Source: Pseudofrankia saprophytica (GTDB lineage: Bacteria > Actinomycetota > Actinomycetes > Frankiales > Frankiaceae). From it: DNA of 64,000 nt. Shown piece after piece: positions 25,407-34,788 of the stretch (the first letter of the stretch is position 1; each line of letters starts with the position of its first letter). The position numbers and the translations under genes were made by a program. Where the stretch lies: assembly GCF_000235425.2 (NCBI RefSeq), contig NZ_KI912266.1:5267217-5331216 (forward strand). Direction: 5' to 3'. Under the pieces are notes generated by a model. It had not been told where the DNA came from. It was given only the letters and a program-made list of their open reading frames with translations, and made no database searches.

Positions 25407-26365
25407 CGACACCACCCGGCAACGAGCTCGGCGAGTTTCGGCCGCCTCCCACCCAGCGCGGCGCGCACGACCTGCTGGTGGACACGGCCGAGTCCCACGA
25501 CGCCGAGACCCGCGACACCGGCTTCCGGCCCGAGCGCACGCTGCGAACACGCGTGGAGTTCGTCCGGCAGCTACGCCGCCGGCGGACCCACCTGGTCGCC
25601 CTGATCCTCCTGCTGTTGCCGCTGGCCATCGCGCTCGCCTTTCAGGCGAGCTCGCCCGGGTCGGCGTCGGGAAACAACAACGGCAACTTCTCGGGACCGC
25701 TGCTGGCGACGCTGGCGACGAAGGGGGCGATCAACTTCGCCCTGTTCACCGAGTTCGCCTCGGCGTCGTTCCTGCTGGTCGTGCTGGTCGCCCTGTTCTG
25801 CGGCGACACGGTGGCGAGCGAGGCGAGCTGGTCCTCGTTGCGCTACCTGCTCGCGATCCCGGTGCCACGCGCGCGGCTGCTGCGGCAGAAGCTGATCGTC
25901 GCCCTGTCGTTGAGCCTCGGCGCGAACGTGCTGCTGCCCGCCTGGGCACTGCTGGTCGGTGGCCTGTTCTTCGGGTGGGCGCCGGCGCAGTCACCTCTGG
26001 GTGGTTCGTTCACCACCGGGGAAGGGCTGACGAGGCTGCTGATCGTCGTCGGCTACGCGAGCCTGCAGTCGCTGCTGGTCGCGGCGCTCGCGTTCCTGTT
26101 CGGCGTGCTCACCGACGCCCCGTTGGGCGCGGTCGGCGGCGCCACCATGGTCGTGGTCCTGTCGAACATCCTCGACTCGATCGCCGCTCTGGACCCGTAC
26201 CGCAGGTTCCTGCCCACCCACTTCCAGTACGCCTGGCTCGACGCGATCGGACCCGGCGTCCAGTGGGACAACATGATGCGCGGAAGCGGCCTGGTCCTGG
26301 TCTACTCGGCGGTCCTCTTCGCCCTGGCCTGGTGGCACTTCCAGCGCAAGGACATCGTCAGCTGA
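25403..26365 (+). CDS. ABC-2 type permease, partner of the hydrolase-ATPase fusion
   Basis: A 320-aa integral membrane protein with about six hydrophobic segments, for example 'HLVALILLLLPLAIALAF', 'SASFLLVVLVALFCGDTVA', 'LGANVLLPAWALLVGGLFFG', 'SLQSLLVAALAFLFGVLTDAPLGAV' and 'LVLVYSAVLFALAWWHF'. The layout and 'EASWSSLRYLLAIPVPRARLLRQKL' coupling region are typical of ABC-2 exporters. The N-terminal 60 residues are cytoplasmic and polar. It overlaps the fusion gene by 4 bases, so a complete exporter is made from two genes: fused hydrolase-ATPase plus this permease. The exported substrate is unknown. Confidence 0.92.
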   Translation: MTTPPGNELGEFRPPPTQRGAHDLLVDTAESHDAETRDTGFRPERTLRTRVEFVRQLRRRRTHLVALILLLLPLAIALAFQASSPGSASGNNNGNFSGPLLATLATKGAINFALFTEFASASFLLVVLVALFCGDTVASEASWSSLRYLLAIPVPRARLLRQKLIVALSLSLGANVLLPAWALLVGGLFFGWAPAQSPLGGSFTTGEGLTRLLIVVGYASLQSLLVAALAFLFGVLTDAPLGAVGGATMVVVLSNILDSIAALDPYRRFLPTHFQYAWLDAIGPGVQWDNMMRGSGLVLVYSAVLFALAWWHFQRKDIVS

Positions 26366-26700
26366 CGCCTCCGGCCGGGGCCTGACCGCGAGACGAGTGT
26401 GCACTCACCTATCTAAGGTAGCGAGCGTTCGCTCATGATGCTACGGTCCGCCGGGAGGCCGGGAGAACAGCCCAGGGAGGCGGACGTGTCGACGGATCCG
26501 CGTTACCGGCGGGGCCCCGGGTTTTACTCGCCACGAAGACCGGCATCGACCGGGTGGTGGCCGCCGCCCGCCTGGCGTCCGGCGATGGTTCATGGCCGGA
26601 TGAGCCCGGCCGGCCGCGCTGTCGCCACCCGTGCGGCCGGTCTTTCCGGATCAGCACCGACTAGCGGACGTCCCCGCTGAGTCCTCGAGGAGTGAGTGGC
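26366..26700. other. Non-coding stretch with a palindromic operator candidate
   Basis: AGCGA (26420-26424) and TCGCT (26429-26433) form an inverted repeat of the kind bound by TetR-type repressors. A GTG frame near 26486 with a plausible ribosome site (GGGAGGCGG) gives a 64-aa basic peptide of uncertain reality. Nothing else is recognised before the gabD1-like gene. Confidence 0.45.
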
Positions 26701-28077
26701 ATGGCGATCCAGACCATCAACCCGGCGACCGGCGCCGTCCTGAAGACCTTCGACCCGCTCAGCGCCGACGAGATCGACGCCAAGATCGCCCGCGCGGCCG
26801 AGACGTTCACGAGCTACCGGCGCACGACGTTCGCCGAGCGCGCCGGCCTGCTGCGCGCGGCGGCGGACCTGCTCGACGCCGAACGCCGCGACATCGCCGT
26901 GACGATGACGACCGAGATGGGCAAGACGCTCGCCTCCGCCGAGGCCGAGGCGGCCAAGTGCGCCAAGGGCCTGCGGTTCTACGCCGAGCACGCCGAGGCG
27001 TTCCTGGCCGACGAGCCGCTCGACGACCCGGCCGCCGTCGGGGCGAGCCGGGCGTTCGCCCGCTACCAGCCGCTCGGCGTCGTGCTCGCCGTGATGCCAT
27101 GGAACTTCCCGCTGTGGCAGGTGACCCGGTTCGCCGCGCCCGCGCTGATGGCCGGCAACGTCGGCCTGCTCAAGCACGCCTCCAACGTGCCGCAGTGCGC
27201 GCTCTACCTGGGAGACCTGTTCGCCAGGGCCGGCTTCCCGGAGGGGGCCTTCCAGACCCTGCTGATCAGCGCGCGCCAGGTCGAGGCGGTGCTGCGCGAC
27301 CCGCGGGTCGCCGCCGCCGCGGTCACCGGCAGCGAGCCCGCCGGCCAGTCGGTCGCGTCGATCTGCGGCGACGAGATCAAGAAGACGGTGCTCGAGCTCG
27401 GCGGCAGCGACCCGTTCGTCGTCATGCCGTCGGCCGACCTGGAGCGGGCCGCCACGGTCGCCGTCACGGCCCGGTGCCAGAACAACGGCCAGTCCTGCAT
27501 CGCCGCCAAGCGGTTCATCGTCCACGAGGACGCCTACGCCGAGTTCGCCCGGCTGTTCACCGAGAAGATGGCCGCCCTCACGGTCGGCGATCCCATGGCC
27601 GCGGGCACCGACGTCGGGCCGATCGCCACCGAGCAGGGACGCGTCGATCTGGAGGAGCTGCTGGCCGACGCCGTCGCCAAGGGCGCGACGGTGCTCTGCG
27701 GCGGGAAGTCGCAGGAGGGCCCGGGCTGGTTCTTCCCCCCGACGGTCGTCGCCGACGTCACCGACGCCATGCGGCTACACCTCGAGGAGGCGTTCGGCCC
27801 GCTGGCCACTCTCTACCGGGTGCCGGACCTCGACGCGGCTCTTGAGATCGCCAACGCCACCACCTTCGGCTTGGGCTCGAACGCGTGGACCAATGACCCG
27901 GCCGAGCAGGACCGGTTCGCGAACGAACTCGTCGCCGGCGCCGTCTTCATCAACGGCATGACGACCTCCTACCCGGAGCTCCCCTTCGGCGGAGTGAAGC
28001 GGTCCGGCTACGGGCGTGAGCTCGGCGCTGTCGGCATCCGGGAGTTCTGCAACCAGAAGTCCGTCTGGGTGGGCTGA
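26701..28077 (+). CDS. gabD1: NADP-dependent succinate-semialdehyde dehydrogenase (GabD1-like)
   Basis: A 458-aa aldehyde dehydrogenase that follows mycobacterial GabD1 almost block for block: 'AIQTINPATGAVLKTF' at the start, 'VGASRAFARYQPLGVVLAVMPWNFPLWQ', 'LMAGNVGLLKHASNVPQCALYLGDLF', 'GSEPAGQSVASI', 'LELGGSDPFVVM' with the catalytic Glu, and 'NNGQSCIAAKRF' with the nucleophilic Cys. The reaction converts succinate semialdehyde to succinate, feeding the TCA cycle. GAGGAG lies 8 bases before the ATG at 26701; an in-frame GTG at 26692 is not needed. It precedes the P450 gene by 96 bases. Confidence 0.93.
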   Translation: MAIQTINPATGAVLKTFDPLSADEIDAKIARAAETFTSYRRTTFAERAGLLRAAADLLDAERRDIAVTMTTEMGKTLASAEAEAAKCAKGLRFYAEHAEAFLADEPLDDPAAVGASRAFARYQPLGVVLAVMPWNFPLWQVTRFAAPALMAGNVGLLKHASNVPQCALYLGDLFARAGFPEGAFQTLLISARQVEAVLRDPRVAAAAVTGSEPAGQSVASICGDEIKKTVLELGGSDPFVVMPSADLERAATVAVTARCQNNGQSCIAAKRFIVHEDAYAEFARLFTEKMAALTVGDPMAAGTDVGPIATEQGRVDLEELLADAVAKGATVLCGGKSQEGPGWFFPPTVVADVTDAMRLHLEEAFGPLATLYRVPDLDAALEIANATTFGLGSNAWTNDPAEQDRFANELVAGAVFINGMTTSYPELPFGGVKRSGYGRELGAVGIREFCNQKSVWVG

Positions 28078-28173
28078 CCCCAGGGACGAAGCCATCCATT
28101 TATATCGTTGGGAGGACATGTACCAGGAGGCTCGTCACACGGCTGCCTCCGCCGACCTGGGTTGGGGAGAAGC

Positions 28174-29406
28174 ATGACAGCGGCGAGCACCGCCACCGCG
28201 CCAAAGATCGACCTGCTCGACGCGGCGTCGTTCGCGAACGGCCAGCCACACGACCAGTTCAGCTGGCTGCGCGAGCACGACCCGGTACACCGCCACGACG
28301 AGCCCGACGGCCCCGGCTTCTGGGCCGTCACCCGCTACGAGGACGTCCGGCACGTCGCCCGCGACCCGGGCACGTTCTCCAACTCGCCGTCCGTGCAGAT
28401 CGCCGACATACACGGCGACGGCGCTTCGGTGGGCGACCACCAGATGATGCTGATGATGGACCCGCCTCGGCACAGCAGATACCGCAAGCTCGTCAGCCCC
28501 GACTTCGTGCCCCGCTCCGTCAAGCCACTCACGCACCGGGTCGAGGCGCTCGCCCGGCGGATCGTCGACGCGGTCATCGAACGCGGCGAGTGCGACCTCG
28601 TCGACGACCTCGCCGGCGAGATGCCGTCCCTCGTCATCGCCGACCTGCTCGGCATGCCACTGGAAGACGGCCGGGAGCTCTACAAGCTGACCGAGCTGAT
28701 CCACGCCGTTCCGGACACCGTGCCGGAAGGCACCCAGCTCAACGCGGCGATCAAGATGTTCACCTATGCGAGCGAGCTCCAGGCGTCCAAACGCCGCAAC
28801 CCCGGCGAGGATCTCTCCAGCCGGCTGCTGGCCGCCGAGGTCGAGGGCCACCGCCTCGACGAGATGGACTTCAACCTGTTCTTCATGCTTCTCATCGACG
28901 CCGGCGGTGACACCACCCGCCAGCTCGTCGGCGGCGGCCTGCACGCCCTGTTCGAGCACCCGGAGGCGCGGGCCGCGCTGACGGCCGACCTGGACGGCCG
29001 CCTGGACCCGGCGATCGAGGAGATGCTCCGCTGGGTCAGCCCCGTCGTCTACATGCGCCGGACCGTCACGACCGACACCGAGCTGCGCGGCCAGAAGATC
29101 AGCGCGGGCGACAAGGTCGTCATGTACTACGGCTCCGCCAACCGCGACGAGCGGGTGTTCACCGACCCCCAGACGTTCGACATCACCCGCTCCCCCAACG
29201 ACCACATCGCCTTCGGCAGCGGCGGCCCGCACTTCTGCCTCGGCTCCCACCTGGCCCGCGTCGAGATCGCCGCGCTGCTGCGCGAGATCCTCACGCGGAT
29301 GCCCGACATCGAGCCCGCGGGGCCGACCACCTGGCTGCAGTCGAACTTCATCTCCGGCCCCCGCCACCTCCCGATCCGCTTCACCCCGGGCCCGAAACTC
29401 GGCTGA
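28174..29406 (+). CDS. Cytochrome P450
   Basis: A 410-aa soluble bacterial P450. The I-helix oxygen-binding motif is 'DAGGDTTRQL', the K-helix ExxR is 'EEMLRWVSP', and the haem-binding loop is 'FGSGGPHFCLGSHLAR' with the proximal cysteine. It also has the 'MDPPRHSRYRKLVSPDF' C-helix region common in actinobacterial CYPs of the CYP124/125/142-like kind. The ATG at 28174 follows GGGGAGA. A hydroxylation of a hydrophobic substrate is expected, in keeping with the fatty-acid/steroid-like catabolic genes around it. No ferredoxin gene is adjacent. Confidence 0.95.
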   Translation: MTAASTATAPKIDLLDAASFANGQPHDQFSWLREHDPVHRHDEPDGPGFWAVTRYEDVRHVARDPGTFSNSPSVQIADIHGDGASVGDHQMMLMMDPPRHSRYRKLVSPDFVPRSVKPLTHRVEALARRIVDAVIERGECDLVDDLAGEMPSLVIADLLGMPLEDGRELYKLTELIHAVPDTVPEGTQLNAAIKMFTYASELQASKRRNPGEDLSSRLLAAEVEGHRLDEMDFNLFFMLLIDAGGDTTRQLVGGGLHALFEHPEARAALTADLDGRLDPAIEEMLRWVSPVVYMRRTVTTDTELRGQKISAGDKVVMYYGSANRDERVFTDPQTFDITRSPNDHIAFGSGGPHFCLGSHLARVEIAALLREILTRMPDIEPAGPTTWLQSNFISGPRHLPIRFTPGPKLG

Positions 29407-29552
29407 GGACGGCGCGACGGCCGATCGATCACCCGGTTGCCGAGGGTGACAGCGCGGTGGATTCCCGGTTGGTAAGACCCACGATCGATCTGTGTCAGCA
29501 GGCACAGGCGTTGGCACAGGTCAGGCTCGCGTCATGGCGTGCTTCTTGCGGG

Positions 29553-30599
29553 TCATGACGGTACCCAACGGCCGGTGACCAGGTCGGTCCACAGGCGACG
29601 AATCGCCAGGCTGTTACGGTCGGCGCGCGCGTGGGCGTTCAGGTGCCGCGCGAGCGGGAACGGCGTCGGCAGCAGCTCGAGCAGCGCTCGGTCCTCGGTC
29701 TCGACGGCGATGTCGAAGGCCAGGATGTCGGCGGCCGGACGGTCCTGTTCGGTGTCCGTGCGCAGGACGATCTGTACCAGTCGACACCGTTCGTCGTCGA
29801 CCGGGGTGATCGCTTTGATCATCAGGTGCCGCAGACCGTCCGGATAGGCGATATGGATACGCGCGAAGAACGGCGCGTAGAGGTCGGAGACGGTGGTGCG
29901 GGTCGTCGCCCCGGTCTCACCGGGGCGGGACTCGACACTGACCTGACCACACGAGCGCAGGCCGTAAGGCTCGCGGGTGACCGTCGTATCGGCCAACTCG
30001 GCGCGGTCCGGGTTTCCGAACGTGTTCCGGTGCACGAACGCGATATGTGCCGGATCGAAGTTGTTCTCCAGCAGGTGCGGCGCGGTGCACGCAAAATCGA
30101 ACTCGTACTCCGGCACTACCCGCCACGCGGGGTCGTCGTACTCCGGCAACGGCGGGATGTCCACGATCGGATCGTCGGCCAGGCACACCCACACCATCCC
30201 GTAGCGCTCTCGCGTCGCGACCATGGTCAGACCGCTCTTCGTCGGGTGTGGCGCGTCGGGGAACTGCGGAATGCGCCTCGTCCGTCCGGCGCCGTCCCAT
30301 TCCCAGCCGTGGTAGGGACAGACCAGGTGACAGTTCGCGATCCAGCCCCGTGAGAGCGGTGCGTCCCGGTGCGCGCACCGGTCCAGCGCGGCGCTGGCTG
30401 GGGCGTCCGCGGAGGGCCGCCACAGCACAAGAGGGGTGCCCAGCACCGTCAACGCCACCGGCTCGTCGCCCAGGCTGCGGGCCAGACAGGCGGCGTACCA
30501 GAACCTACGAAAGACCGGATGTTCCGAGATCACCAAATGATCGGGCCGATCTACCCGCTCCTGGCGCTCGTCGCCGAACTTCTGTGGGGCGGTCCTCAT
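29553..30599 (-). CDS. Rieske 2Fe-2S oxygenase (aromatic ring-hydroxylating type), divergent
   Basis: A 348-aa protein from the ATG at 30599 (GGAGGA upstream; a GTG at 30641 is an alternative). Rieske ligands are 'CAHRDAPLS' and 'CPYHGWEWDG'. Mononuclear-iron ligands are in 'ENNFDPAHIAFVH'. It is shorter than and only distantly related to the two Rieske oxygenases at the left end; it is closer to the phenylpropionate/vanillate-type single-component alpha subunits. It is convergent with the P450. No reductase gene lies nearby. Confidence 0.92.
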   Translation of the reverse strand: MRTAPQKFGDERQERVDRPDHLVISEHPVFRRFWYAACLARSLGDEPVALTVLGTPLVLWRPSADAPASAALDRCAHRDAPLSRGWIANCHLVCPYHGWEWDGAGRTRRIPQFPDAPHPTKSGLTMVATRERYGMVWVCLADDPIVDIPPLPEYDDPAWRVVPEYEFDFACTAPHLLENNFDPAHIAFVHRNTFGNPDRAELADTTVTREPYGLRSCGQVSVESRPGETGATTRTTVSDLYAPFFARIHIAYPDGLRHLMIKAITPVDDERCRLVQIVLRTDTEQDRPAADILAFDIAVETEDRALLELLPTPFPLARHLNAHARADRNSLAIRRLWTDLVTGRWVPS

Positions 30600-30902
30600 C
30601 TCGGGACTGTCCTCCGAGGGCCGCGTGGAGGCGGTGACCACCGCCGGCTACCCACGAGGCCGCGCCCTCAGTACACACACCAGGCATAGCCGGCCGGTTT
30701 CGGTGACGTTGCGACCTGACCTGCCTCGCGGCGTCGCTCAACTGCCCATCACACCTCGCGCTGTACACCTCGCCGCTTCGCTGCAGTTGGCCGTTCGCTG
30801 CGGTCAATGGCCGAGCCCACAATCGAGGCCATTGGCCAGCCCCGGGCACCGTGGCAGCGGGCTGGTGCTCGGCCGGCCGAGGACGACCCGACGTCACCCG
30901 GC

Positions 30903-32666
30903 CTACCGCGCGCCCGATGGCTGGAGATGTTGCAGGAGGACGTAGAGCGAGTCGTCCCAGCTGAGGCGGCCGCCGCCATGGGTGTGGATCGCGTCGTCGT
31001 CGACGTGTCGGGTGGCGGCGATCAGCTGCTCGACCGGATCGGAATCCCCGCCGGAGTGGCGCCGCCGATCTGGCAGATCCGCGCGCTGGTCGAGACGGGG
31101 CGCCGGGACGATCTCGAAGCCGTCCGGCAGCGTCGCCACGATCCTGCCGTCGTCGCGGCGGCGCAGCGCGATGCCTTCGTCGTGGATCAGTCGGTGATGC
31201 CGGGAACACAGCAGTGTCAGGTTCTCCAGGTCCGTCGCACCCGCGTCCGCCGCCCAGGTACGCAGGTGATGGGCCTGCAGCCATCGAGTGTGGCTACAAC
31301 CCGGGTACTGGCAGATCCCCTGGTCCCGGGCGTAGACCGCCTCCCGGAGCCGCTGGGTCGGCAGCCGACGCCGTCGCCCGAGTGCCAACGGGTTGGCCGC
31401 GTCGTCCTGGACGAGCGCGCGCACGAGCACGTCGCACCCGAGCCGGGACAGCACCGCCCGAGGCAGGCCGATGCCAGGGCCGGCGTCACACCGCAGCAGC
31501 CCGCGCGCCAGCCGGCTGACCGGATCGTTTCCGATCACCGCCGCAAACCCGCCAGCCGCCGCGATCCCGTCGTCCGACGTGGACCGCTCGTCCAACGCGA
31601 ATTCGTTCCCCGTCGCGGACTGGTCGTCCGGCGCGGACCGATTCCCTGTCGTGGACCGGTCCGCCGTCGCAATCCTGCTACTCGCCACCGCGCTCTCCAC
31701 CACCTTTCCACGCGCGGACCGCTCCCCCGCTGACAGCCCGCTGCCGCAGTCCCGGCCCGCTCCGTCGGCGGTCGGCGGCGAGGCCCCGCCCTCACCTCCG
31801 TCTCCCCGCCCAGCGGCGAGCCGTTCACCGGCCACCAGTTGACCGACCAGCAGGGTCTCCGCGTCAACATGCACCGTCAGCGTGTGCGCTGGGTCCATCA
31901 GCGCGGGCACAGGCCGGCACAGGAATCCCTCCGCGAGCGAGACCAGGGCGTCAGCGTCAGCGCGGCGATCACGCGGCGCGGCCACTATCTCGCCGTCCAC
32001 CGACACAGGCCCGGGCTCGCCGTCGACCGGTGGTGGCGTGACGTCGTCCAGGGCCGCCCGGGCCGCGTCGATGGCCACCGACAGCCGGGCGCCCTCCTCC
32101 GCCGTCAGGACCGCCGACAGCCGGAACAGGCCGTCCGAGCCCGTCCGCCACGAAACCTTCCGCGCCGCCGACTGCTCCGACGGGTCCGCGGTCAGCTGGT
32201 GAAATCGGGACACGAGCCGCTCCAGCTGCCCGGCCGTGCAGTGCAGCGCATGAGCCAGCCACGACGGCTCCGACGCCGGCTCGGCCACCCGCGCCACCGC
32301 CCGTACCTTCGAGTACGACAGCCGCCCGGCCGCGAACGCCGCCCGCACCGCCGGCAGCCCCTCCAGTGCCCGGGCCACGGCCACGTGCTCCTGCGCCGTG
32401 CGGACCGAGATGCCACAGCGCCACGACAGCCACTGCGCGCACGTCGACATCCCGAGCCCCGACCACCCCTGACGTCGGTCGAACGCCGCGAGTACCCGCA
32501 ACATCTGGCACGTCGCCGCCGCGATTCGCCCCGCCCACCCACAGATCTCCGCCTCCAGCTCGGGCAGCGGAGCCGTCTCCACCTCCAGCCCGGCCGAGCC
32601 GGATCCCACCATGCTGATCTTCTCCGCGCCGCTGATCTTCTCAGCGTCGAACTTCTCGTCGGACAT
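30903..32666 (-). CDS. DUF222 / HNH endonuclease domain protein (13E12-like)
   Basis: A 587-aa protein. The N-terminal 300 residues are DUF222 ('AAATCQMLRVLAAFDRRQGW', 'WLSWRCGISVRTAQEHVAVARALEGLPAVRAAFAAGRLSYSKVRAVARVA'). The C terminus is an HNH nuclease domain ('AVYARDQGICQYPGCSHTRWLQAHHLRTWAADAGATDLENLTLLCSRHHRLIHDEG'), with both cysteines and the histidine pair intact. Between them a low-complexity linker repeats R/S/T/D-rich units ('DRSTTGNRSAPDDQSATGNE'). The start at 32666 is chosen because the longer frame upstream is repetitive and non-coding in style. Such genes are numerous in actinobacteria and behave like selfish or mobile-linked nucleases; no specific target is known. Confidence 0.88.
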   Translation of the reverse strand: MSDEKFDAEKISGAEKISMVGSGSAGLEVETAPLPELEAEICGWAGRIAAATCQMLRVLAAFDRRQGWSGLGMSTCAQWLSWRCGISVRTAQEHVAVARALEGLPAVRAAFAAGRLSYSKVRAVARVAEPASEPSWLAHALHCTAGQLERLVSRFHQLTADPSEQSAARKVSWRTGSDGLFRLSAVLTAEEGARLSVAIDAARAALDDVTPPPVDGEPGPVSVDGEIVAAPRDRRADADALVSLAEGFLCRPVPALMDPAHTLTVHVDAETLLVGQLVAGERLAAGRGDGGEGGASPPTADGAGRDCGSGLSAGERSARGKVVESAVASSRIATADRSTTGNRSAPDDQSATGNEFALDERSTSDDGIAAAGGFAAVIGNDPVSRLARGLLRCDAGPGIGLPRAVLSRLGCDVLVRALVQDDAANPLALGRRRRLPTQRLREAVYARDQGICQYPGCSHTRWLQAHHLRTWAADAGATDLENLTLLCSRHHRLIHDEGIALRRRDDGRIVATLPDGFEIVPAPRLDQRADLPDRRRHSGGDSDPVEQLIAATRHVDDDAIHTHGGGRLSWDDSLYVLLQHLQPSGAR

Positions 32667-33816
32667 CGCCACCACCGAGGTCAAGGAGTGCCAGGCCCAG
32701 TAACGGGCCGTCGATGCCGCCCGTCGATGCCACGACGATCGCACGCCGGTCCGACAGTTTTTCCAGGTCAGGGACCCGCCCGTACCTCCGACGGCCGGCC
32801 CCAGCCTGGGCCGCCGCCAGTCACGTCCATGGCGTGAGCCACGAGCCGTGCCGAAGACGCGTTCCGCGGCGTGCACCGGCCGGCCGCCGCCCGGCGGCTC
32901 GACGGCACGATGCCCGGCCGCCCGGCAGCGGCTCGGCGGCACGACGGACGACGGCCAGGCAGCGGCTCGACGGCCCGCCAGCGGCTCGACGGCCCGGAGG
33001 CGGCTCGACGGCTCAGCGAGCAGGCGAGCATGCGAGCATGCGAGCCAACCTCGCCGTGCGCCGCGGGCAGTCAGCGCACCCGCCGCGCGCCGCGCGTCAT
33101 CAGGTCCCCGGCGAACCAGCAGGACGGAACATGCCGCATGGACAACCGTGCTCCGACCGGTGGATCTTCGCGTTCCGCGGCGCGCACCGATCTCCACCGG
33201 TCGCGGCAGGATGCCCCTAGGGACGCGCCTGGATCGCTTTCTGGGCTAGCGATCTTTGGTCGCTGGGAGGTCTTCACATCCGTGTCACGTTTCTGCAGGT
33301 GAGTGTGGCCCTTCGCGGCGGACGCCTTGATGCGGACGCTTTGATGTTGCGCAGCGCACAGCCCAGCTCACCGGCCAGGTCGACTTCTGTCACCTCAGAG
33401 CCGTGTTCGCTGGCACGCCGAGCCCGGCGCTGGCTGTGCTCGCCGCGGTGCGGGCCCTGTGAGTCTTGGCCCCGAATGACTCGGGCCCGCGGACCGACTG
33501 GCGGGAAGTTCTGGCTATGATCTACCGCAAGCACCTGCGCCACGGGGGGCGGATTCGTCCGCATACACGCGCGGGAGTCACGTCGTCATCCTGACGTTGG
33601 GTTGCCGGCCCCGGTTTCCGGCAGGCCCGCCTCTACGTAGAGGCACGTCCGGATAGGCGTGGCTGGCTCGACGGTGGACGCTGCTCAACAGCGCTTCGTC
33701 ATATCCGGGGGACGAGGCGCGGGTGTGGAGCACCGTCGTGTTGTCCGTCGACCCCATCGGGGTCTGGATCCCGTCCTTCATGCCGTGCGCGGCGACCGCG
33801 GCGCGGCGGTGATCCG
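32667..33816. other. Long gene-poor region with low-complexity repeats
   Basis: About 1.15 kb without a convincing gene. Bases 32894-33020 consist of repeated GCGGCTCGACGGC-like units. Several short open frames exist but have no ribosome sites or recognisable domains. A frame near 33330-33460 weakly recalls DUF222-type sequence and could be debris of a second such gene. Confidence 0.55.
32894..33020. repeat. Degenerate tandem repeat, unit about GCGGCTCGACGGC
   Basis: Five or so imperfect copies occur at roughly 32895, 32929, 32962, 32981 and 33000, at a spacing of about 19 to 35 bases. It lies about 230 bases upstream of the DUF222/HNH gene. Simple expansion is the likely origin. Confidence 0.6.
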
Positions 33817-34383
33817 ATGTTCCACGCCTACTTGGACGAGTCCGGCTCCGATCAGGCTCGCGATCCCCACACCTACCTGCTGGCTGCGGCAATCTGCGAG
33901 CCCGCCAAGCTCGATCAGCTCCGCTCCACCATGCGCGACCTGCTGCTTCCCGGACAGGTCAAGGTTCACTGGCGCGCGGAGCAGGAGAAGCGCCGTCGCC
34001 AGATCATGGAAACCGTCGCGTCGATCGCTCTTGAGCACATCGTCGTCATCCGCGACGGCAGAGAAGGCGAGCGCAGCGAACGCCGGCGCCGCCACTGCCT
34101 GGAACGCATGCTCTTTGAACTCGACCAGCTCGGGGTCGAGCAGGTCGTGGTCGAGTCGCGCGGCCGCAAGGACGATCAGCGTGACCGCGGGATGCTCGAC
34201 ATTTTGCGAACCCAGAAGGTAGTCCGGGGCCAGCTGCGCATGGACCACAGGCCCGGCCCAGAGGAAGCCCTCCTCTGGATCGCCGACGCGATCTGCGGAG
34301 CTGTGACACGCGACCGCACAGGGGATCCGCAGTTCCTCGAAACGGTCTCATCCCGACTGACGGTCATCTCCATCGAATGCTGA
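33817..34383 (+). CDS. DUF3800 domain protein
   Basis: A 188-aa protein starting 'MFHAYLDESGSD', the diagnostic opening of DUF3800, in which the first Asp-Glu pair belongs to an RNase H-like fold. A second acidic position ('RDGREGERSERRR') and 'HRPGPEEALLWIADAICGAV' near the end agree with the family. DUF3800 proteins are widespread and sometimes linked with defence or mobile DNA; their biochemical activity is not established. It stands alone, with a hairpin terminator downstream (34402-34440). Confidence 0.88.
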   Translation: MFHAYLDESGSDQARDPHTYLLAAAICEPAKLDQLRSTMRDLLLPGQVKVHWRAEQEKRRRQIMETVASIALEHIVVIRDGREGERSERRRRHCLERMLFELDQLGVEQVVVESRGRKDDQRDRGMLDILRTQKVVRGQLRMDHRPGPEEALLWIADAICGAVTRDRTGDPQFLETVSSRLTVISIEC

Positions 34384-34788
34384 CCGATCTACGCAGCGCG
34401 AAGCCCCGGGCCCTGTCGTCCGGCAGGAAGTCCCGGGGCTCACTTCCATCCCCACCGCGATGGGAACGGCACCAGTCCGATCGTGCGGATCCTCGACACC
34501 GAAGTCAACCTGTCGACGCGAGTAGTTACTGGACTGCCCGGTGTGTCCGGAGCCTCCGCCCACACCGGTGCCGGTTCAATAGGCCTGTATCGACAGCTAC
34601 GTCCCACTCGACGCCCCAGGCTGCCCAGCGCGACCGGTCTCGGCGCAGGAGGCCGCCTGACGCCGGCCGACGAGCAGGTCAGCTTGGAGCTCGCTGGACC
34701 GGCGGAGGCCGCTTGCGCGGGTGGCTGTTGCCTGGTGAGATCCCTTTAGATCTTTGGTGCCGGCTTGACGTCCTTCTGGGAGCAAACC
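34384..34788. other. Non-coding stretch with terminator
   Basis: AGCCCCGGG at 34402-34410 pairs with CCCGGGGCT at 34432-34440, probably ending the DUF3800 transcript. No gene is recognised in the rest; the promoter of the LLM gene should lie near 34700-34770. Confidence 0.55.
34402..34440 (+). terminator. Intrinsic terminator after the DUF3800 gene
   Basis: Nine-base perfect arms (AGCCCCGGG and CCCGGGGCT) with a 21-base loop, 19 bases after the stop codon. Confidence 0.65.

Noticed and set aside
26486-26680. 64-aa basic frame before the GabD1-like gene
   Set aside because: It has a ribosome-like GGGAGGCGG but low-complexity Pro/Arg composition and several overlapping alternative frames; not enough support.
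28081-28110. CCATTTATATCG upstream of the P450 as a seventh CTAKA-type operator
   Set aside because: It lacks the CTAGA or CTATA core and matches too few positions.
33299-33564. Short open frames on both strands in the gene-poor region
   Set aside because: No ribosome site or domain; at best faint DUF222-like debris.
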